Shown here: piece by piece, positions 9,893-18,621 of the stretch
How positions within the stretch are numbered: the first letter of the stretch is position 1
How the letters are laid out: each line of letters opens with the position of its first letter
Assembly: GCF_020630935.1 (NCBI RefSeq)
Contig: NZ_JAHDIG010000003.1
Location: 13,634-77,633 of the forward strand
Direction of reading: 5' to 3'
Length of the DNA: 64,000 bases
DNA from: Bernardetia sp.
GTDB lineage: Bacteria > Bacteroidota > Bacteroidia > Cytophagales > Bernardetiaceae
Notes under the pieces: model-generated
Told to the model about the DNA's origin: nothing
Seen by the model: only the letters and a program-made list of their open reading frames with translations
Databases searched by the model: none
Program-made: the position numbers and the translations under genes

Positions 9893-10268
9893 TACTTAAT
9901 GAAATAGTATAATGTCAGTTTTTTGGATGGATTTTTATTGTATTTTTTGAGCTACATGGCTCATATTTTTGTAATTATTTTACCACAATCTAATTTTTAC
10001 AGTAAAGTCATGAGACCAAACTTGTCTAGTTAGATAGACAAAACACTATGCAATATGCGTAAAATTTCTTAAAAAACACAAGAAAATCCGAAAAAATAGA
10101 AGGTTGATAATCTATCTAAAAACTGTATTCTATATGTAATACGCAATAAATAGCTGAAAAATTGTACCTAAAAAAAAGGGAAATATATTTTTTATGTAGA
10201 AAGGATATTTTTTTCGTTGAATTAGTGTATTTTTACCCATTAACTAAATTATAGAAAGAAGTATTCTT
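9893..10268. other. divergent intergenic region
   Basis: 376 bp between the divergent SpoIIE and M24 peptidase genes, so it should hold both promoters. It is very AT-rich. I found no clear TAnnTTTG element, RNA gene or repeat in it. Confidence 0.45.
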
Positions 10269-10979
10269 ATGTCATCAATTACCAAAACACCTTTAGAATC
10301 CCTCATAGAAGCAGAAAAAAAAGCTATTCAACTTTTTTCTGAAATTGAAAATCGTAGTTTGATTCAAGTAGGAAAGTCAGAGGAAGAACTCAGTCAAGAA
10401 ATTTATCAGCTTGCTAATGAGCTTTTCGGCACTACTCGCCATTGGCATACACGCATTGTGCGTGCAGGAATAAATACTCTTTTACCTTATTATGAAAATC
10501 CTCCTTTATTGAAACTACAAGAGGACGATATTTTATTTTTAGACTTAGGACCTATTTTTGAAGAATGGGAAGCCGATTTGGGCAGAACGTATGTTATTGG
10601 AGAGAATCCTAAAAAGCTCAAACTCAAAAATGACGTAGAAAAAATATGGGATGAATGTAGAAATTGGTATTTAGAGCAAGTTGCTAAAAATAGAGAGGTT
10701 ACAGGAGCAGAATTGTACAATAAAGCTACTCAAATGGCAAACGACCACGGTTGGGAGTTCGGAGGTGAGATTGCAGGACATATTGTAGGGCGTTTTCCTC
10801 ATGAAAAGCTAGAAAAGGAAGACAAAACGCTTTACATTCATCCAGAAAATCATGTTGCTATGCAAACTAAAGATAAGGATGGAAATCCTAGAAATTTTAT
10901 ACTGGAAATTCATTTAGTAGATAGAGAACTTGGTATTGGAGGTTTTTATGAGCAACTCCTTACTGACAGTTACCAGTAA
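10269..10979 (+). CDS. M24-family metallopeptidase (Xaa-Pro dipeptidase-like)
   Basis: 236 aa, so only the catalytic 'pita-bread' domain and no N-terminal AMP_N domain. All five metal ligands can be placed: D92 (F-L-D-L-G), D103 (E-A-D-L-G-R-T-Y), H171 (A-G-H-I-V-G), E213 (I-L-E-I-H) and E228 (F-Y-E-Q-L). A dinuclear metal aminopeptidase or creatinase-like activity is expected; the substrate is unknown. The last codons (T-D-S-Y-Q and stop) fall inside a short repeat (10963-11000) that also occurs at two other sites in the window, so the natural C-terminus may have been altered by that repeat. Confidence 0.85.
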   Translation: MSSITKTPLESLIEAEKKAIQLFSEIENRSLIQVGKSEEELSQEIYQLANELFGTTRHWHTRIVRAGINTLLPYYENPPLLKLQEDDILFLDLGPIFEEWEADLGRTYVIGENPKKLKLKNDVEKIWDECRNWYLEQVAKNREVTGAELYNKATQMANDHGWEFGGEIAGHIVGRFPHEKLEKEDKTLYIHPENHVAMQTKDKDGNPRNFILEIHLVDRELGIGGFYEQLLTDSYQ

Positions 10980-11000
10980 ACAGTTAGCAGTTACCAGTTT
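10963..11000. repeat. short ACAGTTACCAGT-type repeat overlapping a gene end
   Basis: Two direct copies of CAGTTACCAGT (10967-10977 and 10989-10999) with a related CAGTTAGCAGT phase between. The first supplies the final codons of the M24 peptidase gene. Related versions occur at about 20478-20500 and 25518-25553. Confidence 0.7.
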
Positions 11001-11020
11001 TTGAGTAATTATTTAATTGA

Positions 11021-11860
11021 TTACAACTGAATATGAACATGGTCATCGTGTCTTGAAGCTCGGCAGCCATGAAAACGCCATTTAGAAGAACCTACTTTTA
11101 AGCGATTTTTAAGATGTGGTTCTAAGAAAAATTTTCTAATAGATTTTTCTTTTACAATGAGTGTCATCAAATATCTTGTTCTTTCGGCATCAAAAGTATA
11201 GTCGTCTTCGTTACTCCACACTTTTGTATATTTTCCTATTTCGTAGTACCAACTCTGTTTTAGGCAAATTTCTGGCTGATTGTACTCTCCTTTTTTTGCT
11301 TTTTCATAAATTCCATATCCAGAAAAAGAAGGTTTTTCATTGGTTGGTTGTTGCGTTTCTTTATCCAAATAGAAAAAGCTCAAATCTATCTTTTTTCCAT
11401 CATTATGACTCAAATGAGGTAAGAGTGGAAAACCATTGTAAAATGGAAAATTAGCATCCAAATAACTCACTTTTGAGTTGGGATATTTTTTTTCCAAGTT
11501 TTGCCCTATGTTGAATAGAGCATTTTTTAGTTCTGGTCTAACATAATGACGATTCAAAATACATGTCCAAATCGTTGTGGGTTGTATGTTGTTTTCTGTC
11601 AAAATGGGAAGAGCAACTCTATTGCTATATTTTTCTGCTGCTAGAGGAACAATTCCAAAAGTAGCAAATAGGTAAAAAGCCAAAAATAAAGCGAGTTTGA
11701 CTGTAAAGTATTTTGAATATGATTTCTTCTTAATTTTATAACAGAAAATATTGGCTTCTAGCCACGTAATTACCCATATAATTCCTCCAATTTGAGTGAA
11801 AACAGTCAGCAAAATAATTAAAAGGCATTGAAGAAGGAAAGAAAAGACTTTTTTGAGCAT
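11021..11860 (-). CDS. membrane-anchored LAS-type (MepA/M15-like) metallopeptidase
   Basis: 279 aa. Two TM helices lie near the N-terminus (about 5-32 and 52-74); the rest should face the periplasm. The zinc-site signature of LAS enzymes (lysostaphin, D-Ala-D-Ala carboxypeptidase, MepA) is present: H152 and D159 in S-H-N-D-G-K-K-I-D-L-S-F (H-x6-D), and H274-V-H276 at the extreme C-terminus in R-H-D-D-H-V-H-I. This predicts cleavage of peptidoglycan cross-links or stems. The two-helix anchor is unusual, since MepA itself is a soluble periplasmic enzyme. It reads from the minus strand after the PH-domain gene, with a terminator between, so it has its own promoter. Confidence 0.75.
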   Translation of the reverse strand: MLKKVFSFLLQCLLIILLTVFTQIGGIIWVITWLEANIFCYKIKKKSYSKYFTVKLALFLAFYLFATFGIVPLAAEKYSNRVALPILTENNIQPTTIWTCILNRHYVRPELKNALFNIGQNLEKKYPNSKVSYLDANFPFYNGFPLLPHLSHNDGKKIDLSFFYLDKETQQPTNEKPSFSGYGIYEKAKKGEYNQPEICLKQSWYYEIGKYTKVWSNEDDYTFDAERTRYLMTLIVKEKSIRKFFLEPHLKNRLKVGSSKWRFHGCRASRHDDHVHIQL

Positions 11861-11864
11861 AAAA

Positions 11865-11906
11865 AAACTGTCGTTAAGGTTTTATATAAAATCTCAACGA
11901 CAGTTT
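11865..11906 (-). terminator. rho-independent terminator of the PH-domain gene
   Basis: Perfect 11-bp stem AAACTGTCGTT / AACGACAGTTT with a run of seven T on the minus strand after the stem. It lies between the 3' end of the 11941-12606 gene and the start of the LAS peptidase gene. Confidence 0.85.
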
Positions 11907-11940
11907 GAGCGAACTATTATAATCTTTTTCTAATTCGTGT

Positions 11941-12606
11941 CTAATTATTAATGTACTTCAAAAATACATCTGAATAATCTTTCTTGACATATTTTTGCTT
12001 GGCATCACCTAAAAACTTAGAAATATAATTAGTTACTTTTTCCAATTCTTCAGCTTGGTTTACGCCCTCGCTTCGGTTGTTTGCCATCACTTGAATAGCT
12101 TTGTTCAATGTATCATACGCACCGTTGTAATCTGAATAATTACTGCTTTCTATCATTGACATAGCATAAAGTGCTTTGTATAGGTCTTTGAGTTGTTCTA
12201 ACTGATTTTTATCTACATCAATAGAAAACGAGACTCCTCCACTAGCTGCTGAGCTTGTTTTTGAGATAGAAGAAGCACTATTTCTTACTCCTAATTTGAA
12301 TTTGATTTCTACATCTAAGTCTATCGTTCCAGCCGTTTCTAACAAGACAGAAGAAACAGGATATTTATAGTATTCATATCTTTTGAGGGTTCGCTTTTTG
12401 CTCATGGCACTTGTTCCATCGACATGAATTAAAGCACGATTAGTAAAACAGTATTCGTCTTGTTTAGATTTTATCAAAAAGAATATTTTTTCTCCATCTT
12501 CGTGTAGAATATAATCGTCAGCTTCTACTTTATTGTAGTCTGATGGTGGAATAATTTTTCCAATATCGCTAAGTCCTAGAGCTTCGGAAGCCATTTTCTT
12601 GAACAT
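11941..12606 (-). CDS. bacterial PH-domain protein with YvbH-like C-terminus
   Basis: 221 aa, cytosolic. Residues about 10-130 resemble the bacterial pleckstrin-homology domain (bPH_1). Recognisable stretches are the Y-C-F-T-N-R-A-L-I-H-V-D-G strand pair and the K-R-x-Y-x-Y-Y-K-Y-P-V-S-S-V-x-x-E-T-A-G-T segment. The helical C-terminus (about 130-221) matches the YvbH-type oligomerisation extension. Bacterial PH proteins of this type form ring-like oligomers; their ligand is generally unknown. It is a single gene with its own terminator. Confidence 0.8.
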   Translation of the reverse strand: MFKKMASEALGLSDIGKIIPPSDYNKVEADDYILHEDGEKIFFLIKSKQDEYCFTNRALIHVDGTSAMSKKRTLKRYEYYKYPVSSVLLETAGTIDLDVEIKFKLGVRNSASSISKTSSAASGGVSFSIDVDKNQLEQLKDLYKALYAMSMIESSNYSDYNGAYDTLNKAIQVMANNRSEGVNQAEELEKVTNYISKFLGDAKQKYVKKDYSDVFLKYINN

Positions 12607-12769
12607 AAAATAAGTTAGGTTTAAAAAATTAGGTATAAATGGTTGAACAAAAAAATCTACAAAACTTAAATATACGTATGTAGATTGTTAAAGTCTTTTG
12701 TACGGTTTAAAATAGAGTAAGGTTGCTCAAAATTTGGTATTTTGATACTTCCATAATCAAAATATACTA

Positions 12770-12806
12770 AAAAAGCGTTTTATCACAATAGGATAAAACG
12801 CTTTTT
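12770..12806 (-). terminator. rho-independent terminator of sodA
   Basis: Perfect 15-bp stem (AAAAAGCGTTTTATC / GATAAAACGCTTTTT) with a 7-base loop, 29 bp beyond the stop of the superoxide dismutase gene. Confidence 0.85.
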
Positions 12807-12834
12807 AAAGATTTATTAATAGATGATTGGTAGT

Positions 12835-13443
12835 TTATTTAGCTGCTGCATAATTTTCAGCTACTTTGTCCCAATTCACAACGTTCCAAAATGCACCTAC
12901 ATAATCTGGACGTTTGTTTTGATATTTTAAATAATAAGCGTGTTCCCACACATCAATTCCTAAAACTGGAGTTCCTTTTTCAGTTGCGATGTCCATAAGT
13001 GGGTTGTCTTGGTTTGGAGTTCCTGTAACAGCCAAAGAGCCGTCAGCTTTTACGATAAGCCAAGCCCATCCCGAACCAAATTGTGTTTTGGCTGCTTCTT
13101 CAAATTTTGTTTTGAAATCTGCATAAGAGCCAAATGCTTTGTTAATAGCTTCTGCAAGCTCTCCAGAAGGTTCGCCACCTCCGTTTGGAGACATTACTTG
13201 CCAAAAAAGGTCGTGATTGTAGAATCCACCACCGTTGTTACGAACAGCTTTACTAGCAGAACCTACACTTTTAAGGATTTCTTCAATGCTTTTTCCTTCC
13301 AACTCTGTACCTTTAATAGCTGCGTTGAGCTTGTCAGTATAGCCTTGATGGTGTTTTGTATGGTGGATAGTCATTGTTTGCTCATCAATATGTGGTTCAA
13401 GAGCGTTATAGTCATAAGGCAACTTAGGAAGTTCGAATGCCAT
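12835..13443 (-). CDS. sodA: superoxide dismutase (Mn/Fe family)
   Basis: 202 aa, converts superoxide to O2 and H2O2. Metal ligands are H27, H77 (in N-G-G-G-F-Y-N-H), D164 and H168 (D-V-W-E-H-A-Y-Y). The N-Q-D-N-P segment and the R-P-D-Y[10 protein letters not shown] tail resemble the manganese type, although cambialistic use cannot be excluded. There is no signal peptide, so it is cytosolic. It is a monocistronic gene with a strong terminator after it. Confidence 0.95.
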   Translation of the reverse strand: MAFELPKLPYDYNALEPHIDEQTMTIHHTKHHQGYTDKLNAAIKGTELEGKSIEEILKSVGSASKAVRNNGGGFYNHDLFWQVMSPNGGGEPSGELAEAINKAFGSYADFKTKFEEAAKTQFGSGWAWLIVKADGSLAVTGTPNQDNPLMDIATEKGTPVLGIDVWEHAYYLKYQNKRPDYVGAFWNVVNWDKVAENYAAAK

Positions 13444-13652
13444 AAGTAAAAAGTAATTTAGGGTTAAAAATAAAACTTCAAATTCATTCAGAAAAAATAG
13501 AACGAATTATACAAAGAGAAACCTCAATACTTCTGAATTGTTTGAGAAAGTTTTGATAAAAAGCTACAACTTTCTGTTTCAAAAGATTGAAAAATAATCT
13601 GCCTAAATTTACTTAATTTTACTTCTGAAACAATTATAAAAAATGTAAGAAG

Positions 13653-14687
13653 ATGAATTTACCTAAAATTACAGTCGTTACACCATCTTTCAATCAAGGA
13701 AATTTTATAGAAGAAACCATAGATTCTATCTTATCACAAGAATACCCAAATTTGGAATATATTATTATTGATGGAAAAAGTACGGATAACACAGTAGAAA
13801 TAATCAAAAAATATGAAAAACATTTAGCCTATTGGGTATCAGAAAAGGACAAAGGACAAAGCGAAGCTATAAATAAAGGAATGCGAAAAAGTACGGGTGA
13901 TATTCTGACGTGGATTTGTAGTGATGATTTGTTGTTAGAAAACGCTTTACCAAATGCAGCCAATCATTTTTTAGAAAATCCTAGTGTTTCACTCATTCAT
14001 GGAAAAACCAAGACTTTTGGAGAAGGCTATTCAGACCAAATAACGGCAGGTTATAATTCTGACTTGAGTATAGATTATTTTACGCACATGTGTTTTCCTC
14101 AGCCTTCAAGTTTCTTTAAAAGAAATATATTTGAAAAACAAAGTTATGATGTCAATAATCATCAAGATTTAGTAGATGAATCCTTGCATTACAGTATGGA
14201 TTATGATTTGCTCTTACGCATTGCTTTAAATTATGAGATAATGCAAGTAGAAGATGTTTTTTCTGCTTATCGCCTGCATCCAGAGAGTAAGACTGTCAGC
14301 CAGCAAAGTAAGTTTGAAATAGAAAAAGATAAAGTATTTTTAAGGTTGCTTTACACGCTAAAGTCTAATGAAAAAGCTATAAAAGGAATTAATATTCTAA
14401 AAAATTTAGGAATTGATTCTAATGAGCAAGTAATTTATAATATTGATGAGCAAATAATTCAAAGTATAGATATAGACAAAATTGTTGCTATGTTTTTATA
14501 CAGAAAAATTCCAGTAGCATTTGAAAATAAGGCATATCAGCACGTAATAGAGTATTGTGAAGCTATAAAAGATAATTATTCAAATTTTTATAATTCTCTC
14601 AACTTAGACTCAATGTACCAGACAAGCAAATACAATTCGCTTTCTGCAATGGGAAAGTTAGGGTGGAAATTTAAAAAACTTATATAA
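13653..14687 (+). CDS. family 2 glycosyltransferase
   Basis: 344 aa. The N-terminal GT-A fold is clear: T-V-V-T-P-S-F-N-Q-G-x-F-I-E-E-T-I-D-S-I, then Y-I-I-I-D-G-x-S-T-D-N-T, a D-x-G-Q-S-E-A-I-N-K-G motif and W-I-C-S-D-D (nucleotide-sugar/metal site, about 90-96). The subtype with D-K-G-Q-S-(E/D)-A-I-N-K-G is common in polysaccharide and LPS biosynthesis. The C-terminal 100 residues are helical and unassigned. No other sugar gene is adjacent, so the acceptor is unknown. Confidence 0.88.
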   Translation: MNLPKITVVTPSFNQGNFIEETIDSILSQEYPNLEYIIIDGKSTDNTVEIIKKYEKHLAYWVSEKDKGQSEAINKGMRKSTGDILTWICSDDLLLENALPNAANHFLENPSVSLIHGKTKTFGEGYSDQITAGYNSDLSIDYFTHMCFPQPSSFFKRNIFEKQSYDVNNHQDLVDESLHYSMDYDLLLRIALNYEIMQVEDVFSAYRLHPESKTVSQQSKFEIEKDKVFLRLLYTLKSNEKAIKGINILKNLGIDSNEQVIYNIDEQIIQSIDIDKIVAMFLYRKIPVAFENKAYQHVIEYCEAIKDNYSNFYNSLNLDSMYQTSKYNSLSAMGKLGWKFKKLI

Positions 14688-14722
14688 TAAGTGGCTATGT
14701 TGTAAAAAGTATGATGAGTTAT

Positions 14723-14782
14723 ATTGGTTGTTGAGGACACCAACAACGGCTATTTTTCGCCATTGTCGGTGTCTTACCAACG
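14723..14782. repeat. intergenic repeat R1 (ACACCAACAACGGC family)
   Basis: GTTG...GGACACCAACAACGGCTATTTTTCGCC is followed by an inverted GGTGTCTTACCAAC, giving a hairpin. It sits between the convergent 3' ends of the glycosyltransferase and hemL. Close relatives occur at 28464-28523 and 62270-62320, with more diverged forms elsewhere. Short frames across it are not genes. Confidence 0.8.
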
Positions 14783-14844
14783 ATAACTTACCCAAACAAA
14801 TTGAAATGAATAACTATCATACTTTGTGTAATACCATCAAAAAA

Positions 14845-16146
14845 TTAAGAATGAATTTCTCTAAGTGCATCCTCATTGGCTTCAATAATTCTATTTACAT
14901 CTTGGTCTGAAAGAGCATTAGATAAGAACCAACTTTCAAACTGTGCAGGAGCAATATAAATTCCACGGTTGAGCATAGCATGAAAATACTTACCAAAAAG
15001 AGCTGTATCACAGGTGAGAGCATCTTCAAAGTTTTCTACTTTTTTATCTGTAAAGAAAATATTTGTCATCGAACCAATTTGATTGACTGTATAGTTTAAG
15101 CCTTGTTCTTTGATGGCTTTTCGCATCCCCTCAGCTATTTTAGTCGTTTTTTGCTCTAAATTCTGATAAATTTGAGGGTTATCATTCAAAATAGAAAGCA
15201 GAGCTAAACCTGCTGCCATCGCCACTGGATTTCCAGAAAGCGTTCCTGCTTGATATACTTTTCCAACAGGAGAAACACAGTCCATAATTTCTTTTTTACC
15301 TCCGTAAGCTCCTACTGGCATTCCTCCCCCAATAATTTTCCCAAGTGTTGTCATGTCTGGTGTAACGCCATAGACTTCTTGTGCTCCACCTTTAGCCAAT
15401 CTAAAACCAGTCATTACCTCATCAAAAATAAGTACAATTCCGTGCTTGTCGCAAAGTTTTCTAAGACCTTCTAAATATCCTTCTTTTGGCAAGACGCATC
15501 CCATATTTCCAGCCACAGGCTCAATAATAATGGCTGCAATTTCATTTGGATTAGCATCTACTAAGTACTGAATGGCATCCAAGTCGTTGTGAGGTGCTAA
15601 GAGAGTATCTTTTGCTGTCCCTTTTGTTACCCCAGGGCTGTTGGGTGTTCCCATCGTAGCTGCTCCACTTCCTGCTGCAATCAAAAAAGAATCGCCGTGT
15701 CCGTGATAACAACCTATTGTTTTGATAAATTTTTCTCTTCCTGTATAACCACGAGCCACACGCACAGCAGACATAGTTGCTTCTGTTCCTGAGTTTACCA
15801 TCCTTACTTTTTCGATGGATGGCACCATTTGGCAAATCAGTTCTGCAATTGTTACCTCTCTACGTGTAGGTGCGCCAAACGAAGACGAACGATGTACAGC
15901 TTCGATGATGGCTTCTGTAACTTCTTCGTGTCCGTGTCCTAAAATCATCGGTCCCCAAGAACCAATCAAATCGATGTATTTGTTGTTATCTTCATCAAAA
16001 AGATATGCACCTTTGGCAGATTTTATAAAAACAGGTGTTCCTCCGACAGCTTGAAAGGCACGAACAGGTGAGTTTACGCCTCCAGGAATATGGTGTTGAG
16101 CTTCTGAAAAAAGGGATTGACTATTAGTTAGTGTTACAGGTTGCAT
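14845..16146 (-). CDS. hemL: glutamate-1-semialdehyde 2,1-aminomutase
   Basis: PLP enzyme of the C5 pathway; converts glutamate-1-semialdehyde to 5-aminolevulinate for heme synthesis. With the ATG at 16146 the product is 433 aa, the usual length, starting M-Q-P-V-T-L. The frame extends 18 codons upstream (to 16200), but those residues do not match the family. Signatures: [20 protein letters not shown]-like C-Y-H-G-H-G, the F-D-E-V-M-T-G-F-R aspartate motif and the PLP lysine K270 in [10 protein letters not shown]. No other heme gene is nearby. Confidence 0.95.
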   Translation of the reverse strand: MQPVTLTNSQSLFSEAQHHIPGGVNSPVRAFQAVGGTPVFIKSAKGAYLFDEDNNKYIDLIGSWGPMILGHGHEEVTEAIIEAVHRSSSFGAPTRREVTIAELICQMVPSIEKVRMVNSGTEATMSAVRVARGYTGREKFIKTIGCYHGHGDSFLIAAGSGAATMGTPNSPGVTKGTAKDTLLAPHNDLDAIQYLVDANPNEIAAIIIEPVAGNMGCVLPKEGYLEGLRKLCDKHGIVLIFDEVMTGFRLAKGGAQEVYGVTPDMTTLGKIIGGGMPVGAYGGKKEIMDCVSPVGKVYQAGTLSGNPVAMAAGLALLSILNDNPQIYQNLEQKTTKIAEGMRKAIKEQGLNYTVNQIGSMTNIFFTDKKVENFEDALTCDTALFGKYFHAMLNRGIYIAPAQFESWFLSNALSDQDVNRIIEANEDALREIHS

Positions 16147-16285
16147 GGATGTTTTTTTAATTCTTACGTAAAATTGAAATTTGGAAAAAGTGTATCTCAA
16201 TTCTAAAATCTTAATTTATTTTCTACTACAAACATAAGAATTTAATTGTTTGGATTGAATCGTAATTCGACGAAACATTTTTACA

Positions 16286-16825
16286 TCAATAGTTCATCGT
16301 ATAACCTTCGCTATTCATTGTCTTGATAAAAAGACCACCTAAAATAAGTGCATTGAGATTGCTTTCCCCTGTATTACCAAAACGAAAAGCTCCCTTTCCA
16401 GAAAAATAATTTGAGATAGAAGTTTTGATAAGTTTTTCATTTTGTTCTTCTGGAGTTCCATTTTCACGCTGCCACCACCACGTGCCATTGCCCCACATAT
16501 TTTGTTTGAAACGGAAAACCTCTCCATCTACATAAAGCCTTGCTTTAGATGTCCAAACATTGAATTTTATGGTGGCTAAATATTTATCACTTGTTTTGTC
16601 TATGATGTCAAATTTTGAACTCCAATAATTTTTTGACCTGATTTCAAATTCTCTATCCAATAATATTCCTCTTCCTCCTAGCAAAAAGACTCCCCTCATC
16701 TTGAAATAACCTATTTCTCTGCCTGCATAAAGGATAGTTGTTTTGCGTTTCCAAAAACTTTTTTTCCATATAATCTCATCTTCTGTTTTGGAAATGGCTT
16801 TAGTTTTTGCTTTTGTTGGTAACAT
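16286..16825 (-). CDS. hypothetical protein, beta-rich
   Basis: 179 aa, no signal peptide. Alternating short strands with many aromatic and glycine residues (residues 20-120: Y-A-G-R-E-I-G-Y-F, W-W-W-Q-R) suggest a small beta barrel. Loose similarity in pattern to tubby-like/LURP-one-type folds is only a guess. It is a single gene between hemL and the Xaa-Pro aminopeptidase. I do not recognise the family. Confidence 0.5.
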   Translation of the reverse strand: MLPTKAKTKAISKTEDEIIWKKSFWKRKTTILYAGREIGYFKMRGVFLLGGRGILLDREFEIRSKNYWSSKFDIIDKTSDKYLATIKFNVWTSKARLYVDGEVFRFKQNMWGNGTWWWQRENGTPEEQNEKLIKTSISNYFSGKGAFRFGNTGESNLNALILGGLFIKTMNSEGYTMNY

Positions 16826-17034
16826 TATAAGTAAATGTATAATTAGCTTCGCTGAGCTAAAGGTTGAAAATTAGTAACTCATTAGAAGCATTTGATTATA
16901 ATAATTTGTAAAATATGTAGTAGTAAAAGAGAAAAAATTACAACTATTGGTGTAAAATATTGAGTAGAAACATAGTATTCACAATTTTTTATTATCCATT
17001 ATCAAACGAATAGTTCAGTGTAGCTAAATACTCA

Positions 17035-17064
17035 TTGCCTTGCCTAGAAAATTTTGTACATTTG
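17035..17064 (+). promoter_or_regulatory. Bacteroidota-type promoter of the Xaa-Pro aminopeptidase gene
   Basis: TTG at 17035-17037, 19 bases, then TACATTTG at 17057-17064. This matches the Bacteroidota -33/-7 consensus (TTG / TAnnTTTG). It lies 46 bases before the start codon. Confidence 0.6.
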
Positions 17065-17110
17065 AGTAAACTGGAAGAAATCAAAATAATCATTATTCTA
17101 TTCTCAATTT

Positions 17111-18406
17111 ATGCGACACAAACCTATAAAGAGCAAACTTTTTGAAAAAAACCGTAAAAAGTTTGTTAAAGACTTATTACCTAATTCGATTGCTGTTTTT
17201 AATTCAAATGATATTATGCCGACGAGTGCAGACGGTACAATGCCATTTGTTCAGCATTCGGATATTTATTATTTGACAGGAATTGCACAAGAGGAAACCA
17301 TCTTAGTTCTCTTCCCAGATGCTAAAGATGAAAAGTATAGAGAAGTTTTGTTCGTAAAGGAAACCAACGAACACATTAAAGTTTGGGAAGGCGAAAAGCT
17401 CACAAAAGAAGCTGCCACAAAGCAATCAGGTGTACAGACAGTATTTTGGACAAGCGAGTTTTGGTCTATTTTACAACGATTTTTAATTTTCCCCGCTCAA
17501 AATGTTTATCTTACCACCAACGAACACACTAGACAAGGCGTAGAAACAGAAACTAGAGACGACCGTTTCCGTAAGGAAATGCAACATCGTTTTCCTTTGC
17601 ACAATTACCAAAGAAGCGCACCTATTTTGCATAAAATCCGTGCAATCAAGGAAAAAACAGAAGTAGAACTCATTCGCCACGCTTGTAGCATTACAGAAAA
17701 AGGATTTCGCCGTATTTTGCCATTTGTTAAAGATGGTGTAATGGAGTATGAAATAGAAGCCGAATTATTGCACGAATTTATTATCAATCGCTCAAAAGGT
17801 TTTGCTTATGAGCCAATTATTGCAGCAGGTGAAAATGCCTGTGTATTGCATTATGTACAGAACGACAATGTTTGTAGAAAAGGCGATTTGATTTTATTTG
17901 ATGTAGGGGCAGAATATGCTGGTTATGCTTCTGATATGTCAAGAACGATTCCTGTGAGTGGAAAATTTACCACACGCCAAAAAGCTGTTTATAATGCCGT
18001 GTTGCGTGTGCAGCGTGAGGCAATGAAACTTCTAAATCCTTCAAATACTTTAGACGAATATCATAAAGAAGTAGGGAGTTTAATGGAAAAAGAACTCATT
18101 GATTTAGGTCTTCTAAATAAAAAGGAAGTCAAAAACCAAGACCCAAATAATCCGTTATATAAAAAATATTTTATGCACGGAACAACTCACCATTTAGGAA
18201 TCAATGTTCACGATTATGGTGCTTTTGATAAAAAAATAGAGGCTGGAATGGTCTTTACCGTCGAACCAGGGATTTACATTCCAGAGGAAAAAATAGGTAT
18301 TCGTTTGGAGAATGATATTGTCATTACAAAAAATGGCTACGACGATTTGATGGGAAATATTCCTATTGAAGTAGAGGAAATTGAAGATTTGATGAACTCA
18401 AAATAG
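17111..18406 (+). CDS. pepP: Xaa-Pro aminopeptidase (M24B)
   Basis: 431 aa, with the N-terminal AMP_N creatinase-like domain (about 1-170) and the M24 catalytic domain. Removes N-terminal residues that precede proline. The metal ligands are in L-F-D-V-G-A, A-S-D-M-S-R-T, H-H-L-G-I-N-V-H-D, V-E-P-G-I-Y-I and R-L-E-N-D. Cytosolic, with no signal peptide. It starts 46 bp after a good promoter match and appears monocistronic. Confidence 0.92.
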   Translation: MRHKPIKSKLFEKNRKKFVKDLLPNSIAVFNSNDIMPTSADGTMPFVQHSDIYYLTGIAQEETILVLFPDAKDEKYREVLFVKETNEHIKVWEGEKLTKEAATKQSGVQTVFWTSEFWSILQRFLIFPAQNVYLTTNEHTRQGVETETRDDRFRKEMQHRFPLHNYQRSAPILHKIRAIKEKTEVELIRHACSITEKGFRRILPFVKDGVMEYEIEAELLHEFIINRSKGFAYEPIIAAGENACVLHYVQNDNVCRKGDLILFDVGAEYAGYASDMSRTIPVSGKFTTRQKAVYNAVLRVQREAMKLLNPSNTLDEYHKEVGSLMEKELIDLGLLNKKEVKNQDPNNPLYKKYFMHGTTHHLGINVHDYGAFDKKIEAGMVFTVEPGIYIPEEKIGIRLENDIVITKNGYDDLMGNIPIEVEEIEDLMNSK

Positions 18407-18428
18407 AAAATATAACTGCTAAATTTTC

Positions 18429-18609
18429 AGTTGCAGAGCAACGCCATATTTGTAGTAGATTGATAATATAAATTCATTCAAAAGCTGCCGAGCAGCGTTA
18501 TATTAAAAATATTTTACAATAAATACACCATCATTACGCTGCGATGCAGCTCAAAAGATGAATTATTAAAAAAGAACTACAAACATGATGTTGCGCTGCA
18601 ACTATCTTA
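18429..18609. repeat. cluster of four GCAGC-type palindromic repeats
   Basis: Four related 20-30 bp hairpins lie at 18429-18450, 18482-18504, 18531-18563 and 18586-18609. The core is like AGCTGCcgAGCAGCGT. The last two are in inverted orientation relative to the first two. They fill the gap between the aminopeptidase gene and the DUF3999-like gene. Confidence 0.7.
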
Positions 18610-18621
18610 ATCTAATAGCAA

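Noticed and set aside
14728-14910. 60-codon plus-strand frame downstream of the glycosyltransferase
   Set aside because: It is read through the R1 repeat and the antisense of the hemL 3' end; composition is not coding.
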